Source: Brevibacterium picturae (GTDB lineage: Bacteria; Actinomycetota; Actinomycetes; Actinomycetales; Brevibacteriaceae). From it: a stretch of DNA of 21,531 nucleotides. The translations under genes were made by a program, and so were the position numbers. Below are positions 21,520-21,531 of this stretch, piece after piece. The stretch's first letter is position 1; the number at the start of each line of letters is the position of its first letter. The DNA lies in contig NZ_JAKDJU010000036.1 in NCBI RefSeq assembly GCF_030453725.1, positions 1-21,531 of the forward strand, given 5' to 3'. The notes under the pieces are model-generated. The model did no database searches. It worked only from the letters and a program-made list of their open reading frames with translations, and was not told the DNA's origin.

Positions 21520-21531
21520 TGTGCTCCTTGT

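Noticed and set aside
1..21531. Search for CRISPR arrays, insertion sequences, tRNAs, phage or toxin-antitoxin genes
   Set aside because: No regularly spaced repeats, transposase motifs, tRNA-like cloverleaf or toxin families were seen by eye.

Overview
The window reads as a chromosomal core segment of a high-GC actinobacterium. The genus is probably Brevibacterium or a close Micrococcales relative, but this is inferred from gene content and order and no marker gene fixes it. The evidence is the actinobacterial-type DapD, the small actinobacterial families DUF3117 and DUF3107, the TatB with a long acidic tail, the FolP2-type DHPS paralogue, and dense GC-rich coding with many ATGA/GTGA overlaps. 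I see no tRNA, rRNA, insertion sequence, prophage or CRISPR array. No stretch over about 300 bases lacks a gene; the longest gap is about 216 bases (11928-12143).

Layout. 1-5.5 kb: dapD (minus) is divergent from dapE (plus), two lysine/diaminopimelate enzymes. dapE is followed by a tight series: LOG-family protein, folP2-like protein, a small DivIVA-like membrane protein and a PIG-V-like GT-C mannosyltransferase. 5.5-7.5 kb: DUF3117 with a strong terminator, then O-methyltransferase and an alkyltransferase-like (ATL) gene on the minus strand, then tatB. 7.5-12 kb (minus): MgtE_N/CBS protein and DUF1003 membrane protein (2 nt apart), then mrp and a lipoprotein polysaccharide deacetylase (5 nt apart). 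12.1-14.1 kb: a secreted calcineurin-like phosphoesterase. 14.2-16.8 kb (minus): aminopeptidase P and a P1/S58 peptidase overlapping by 4 nt. 16.9-18.9 kb: PHP-domain phosphoesterase and a convergent acyltransferase-3 membrane protein. 19-21.5 kb: RhlE-like DEAD-box helicase, divergent ferritin-like protein and convergent DUF3107 protein.

From memory, the order of 1-12 kb parallels Mycobacterium tuberculosis Rv1201c-Rv1232c, and 19-21.5 kb parallels Rv3208A-Rv3211. These are two distant blocks there and one neighbourhood here. The sigE-rseA-htrA genes that separate the O-methyltransferase from tatB in M. tuberculosis are absent.

The strongest unifying signal is regulatory. At least seven genes have a TAnnnT -10-like hexamer 6-7 nt before the start codon, and an eighth has one at 9 nt, which predicts leaderless transcripts. 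At dapD/dapE the two -10 boxes lie 17 bp apart on opposite strands, so each sits about where the other promoter's -35 would be. I found no plainly novel multi-gene system. The best leads are the dapD/dapE promoter pair, the FolP2-like protein with altered substrate loops, the ATL protein, the Mrp lacking CxxC, and the coupled MgtE_N/CBS-DUF1003 pair.
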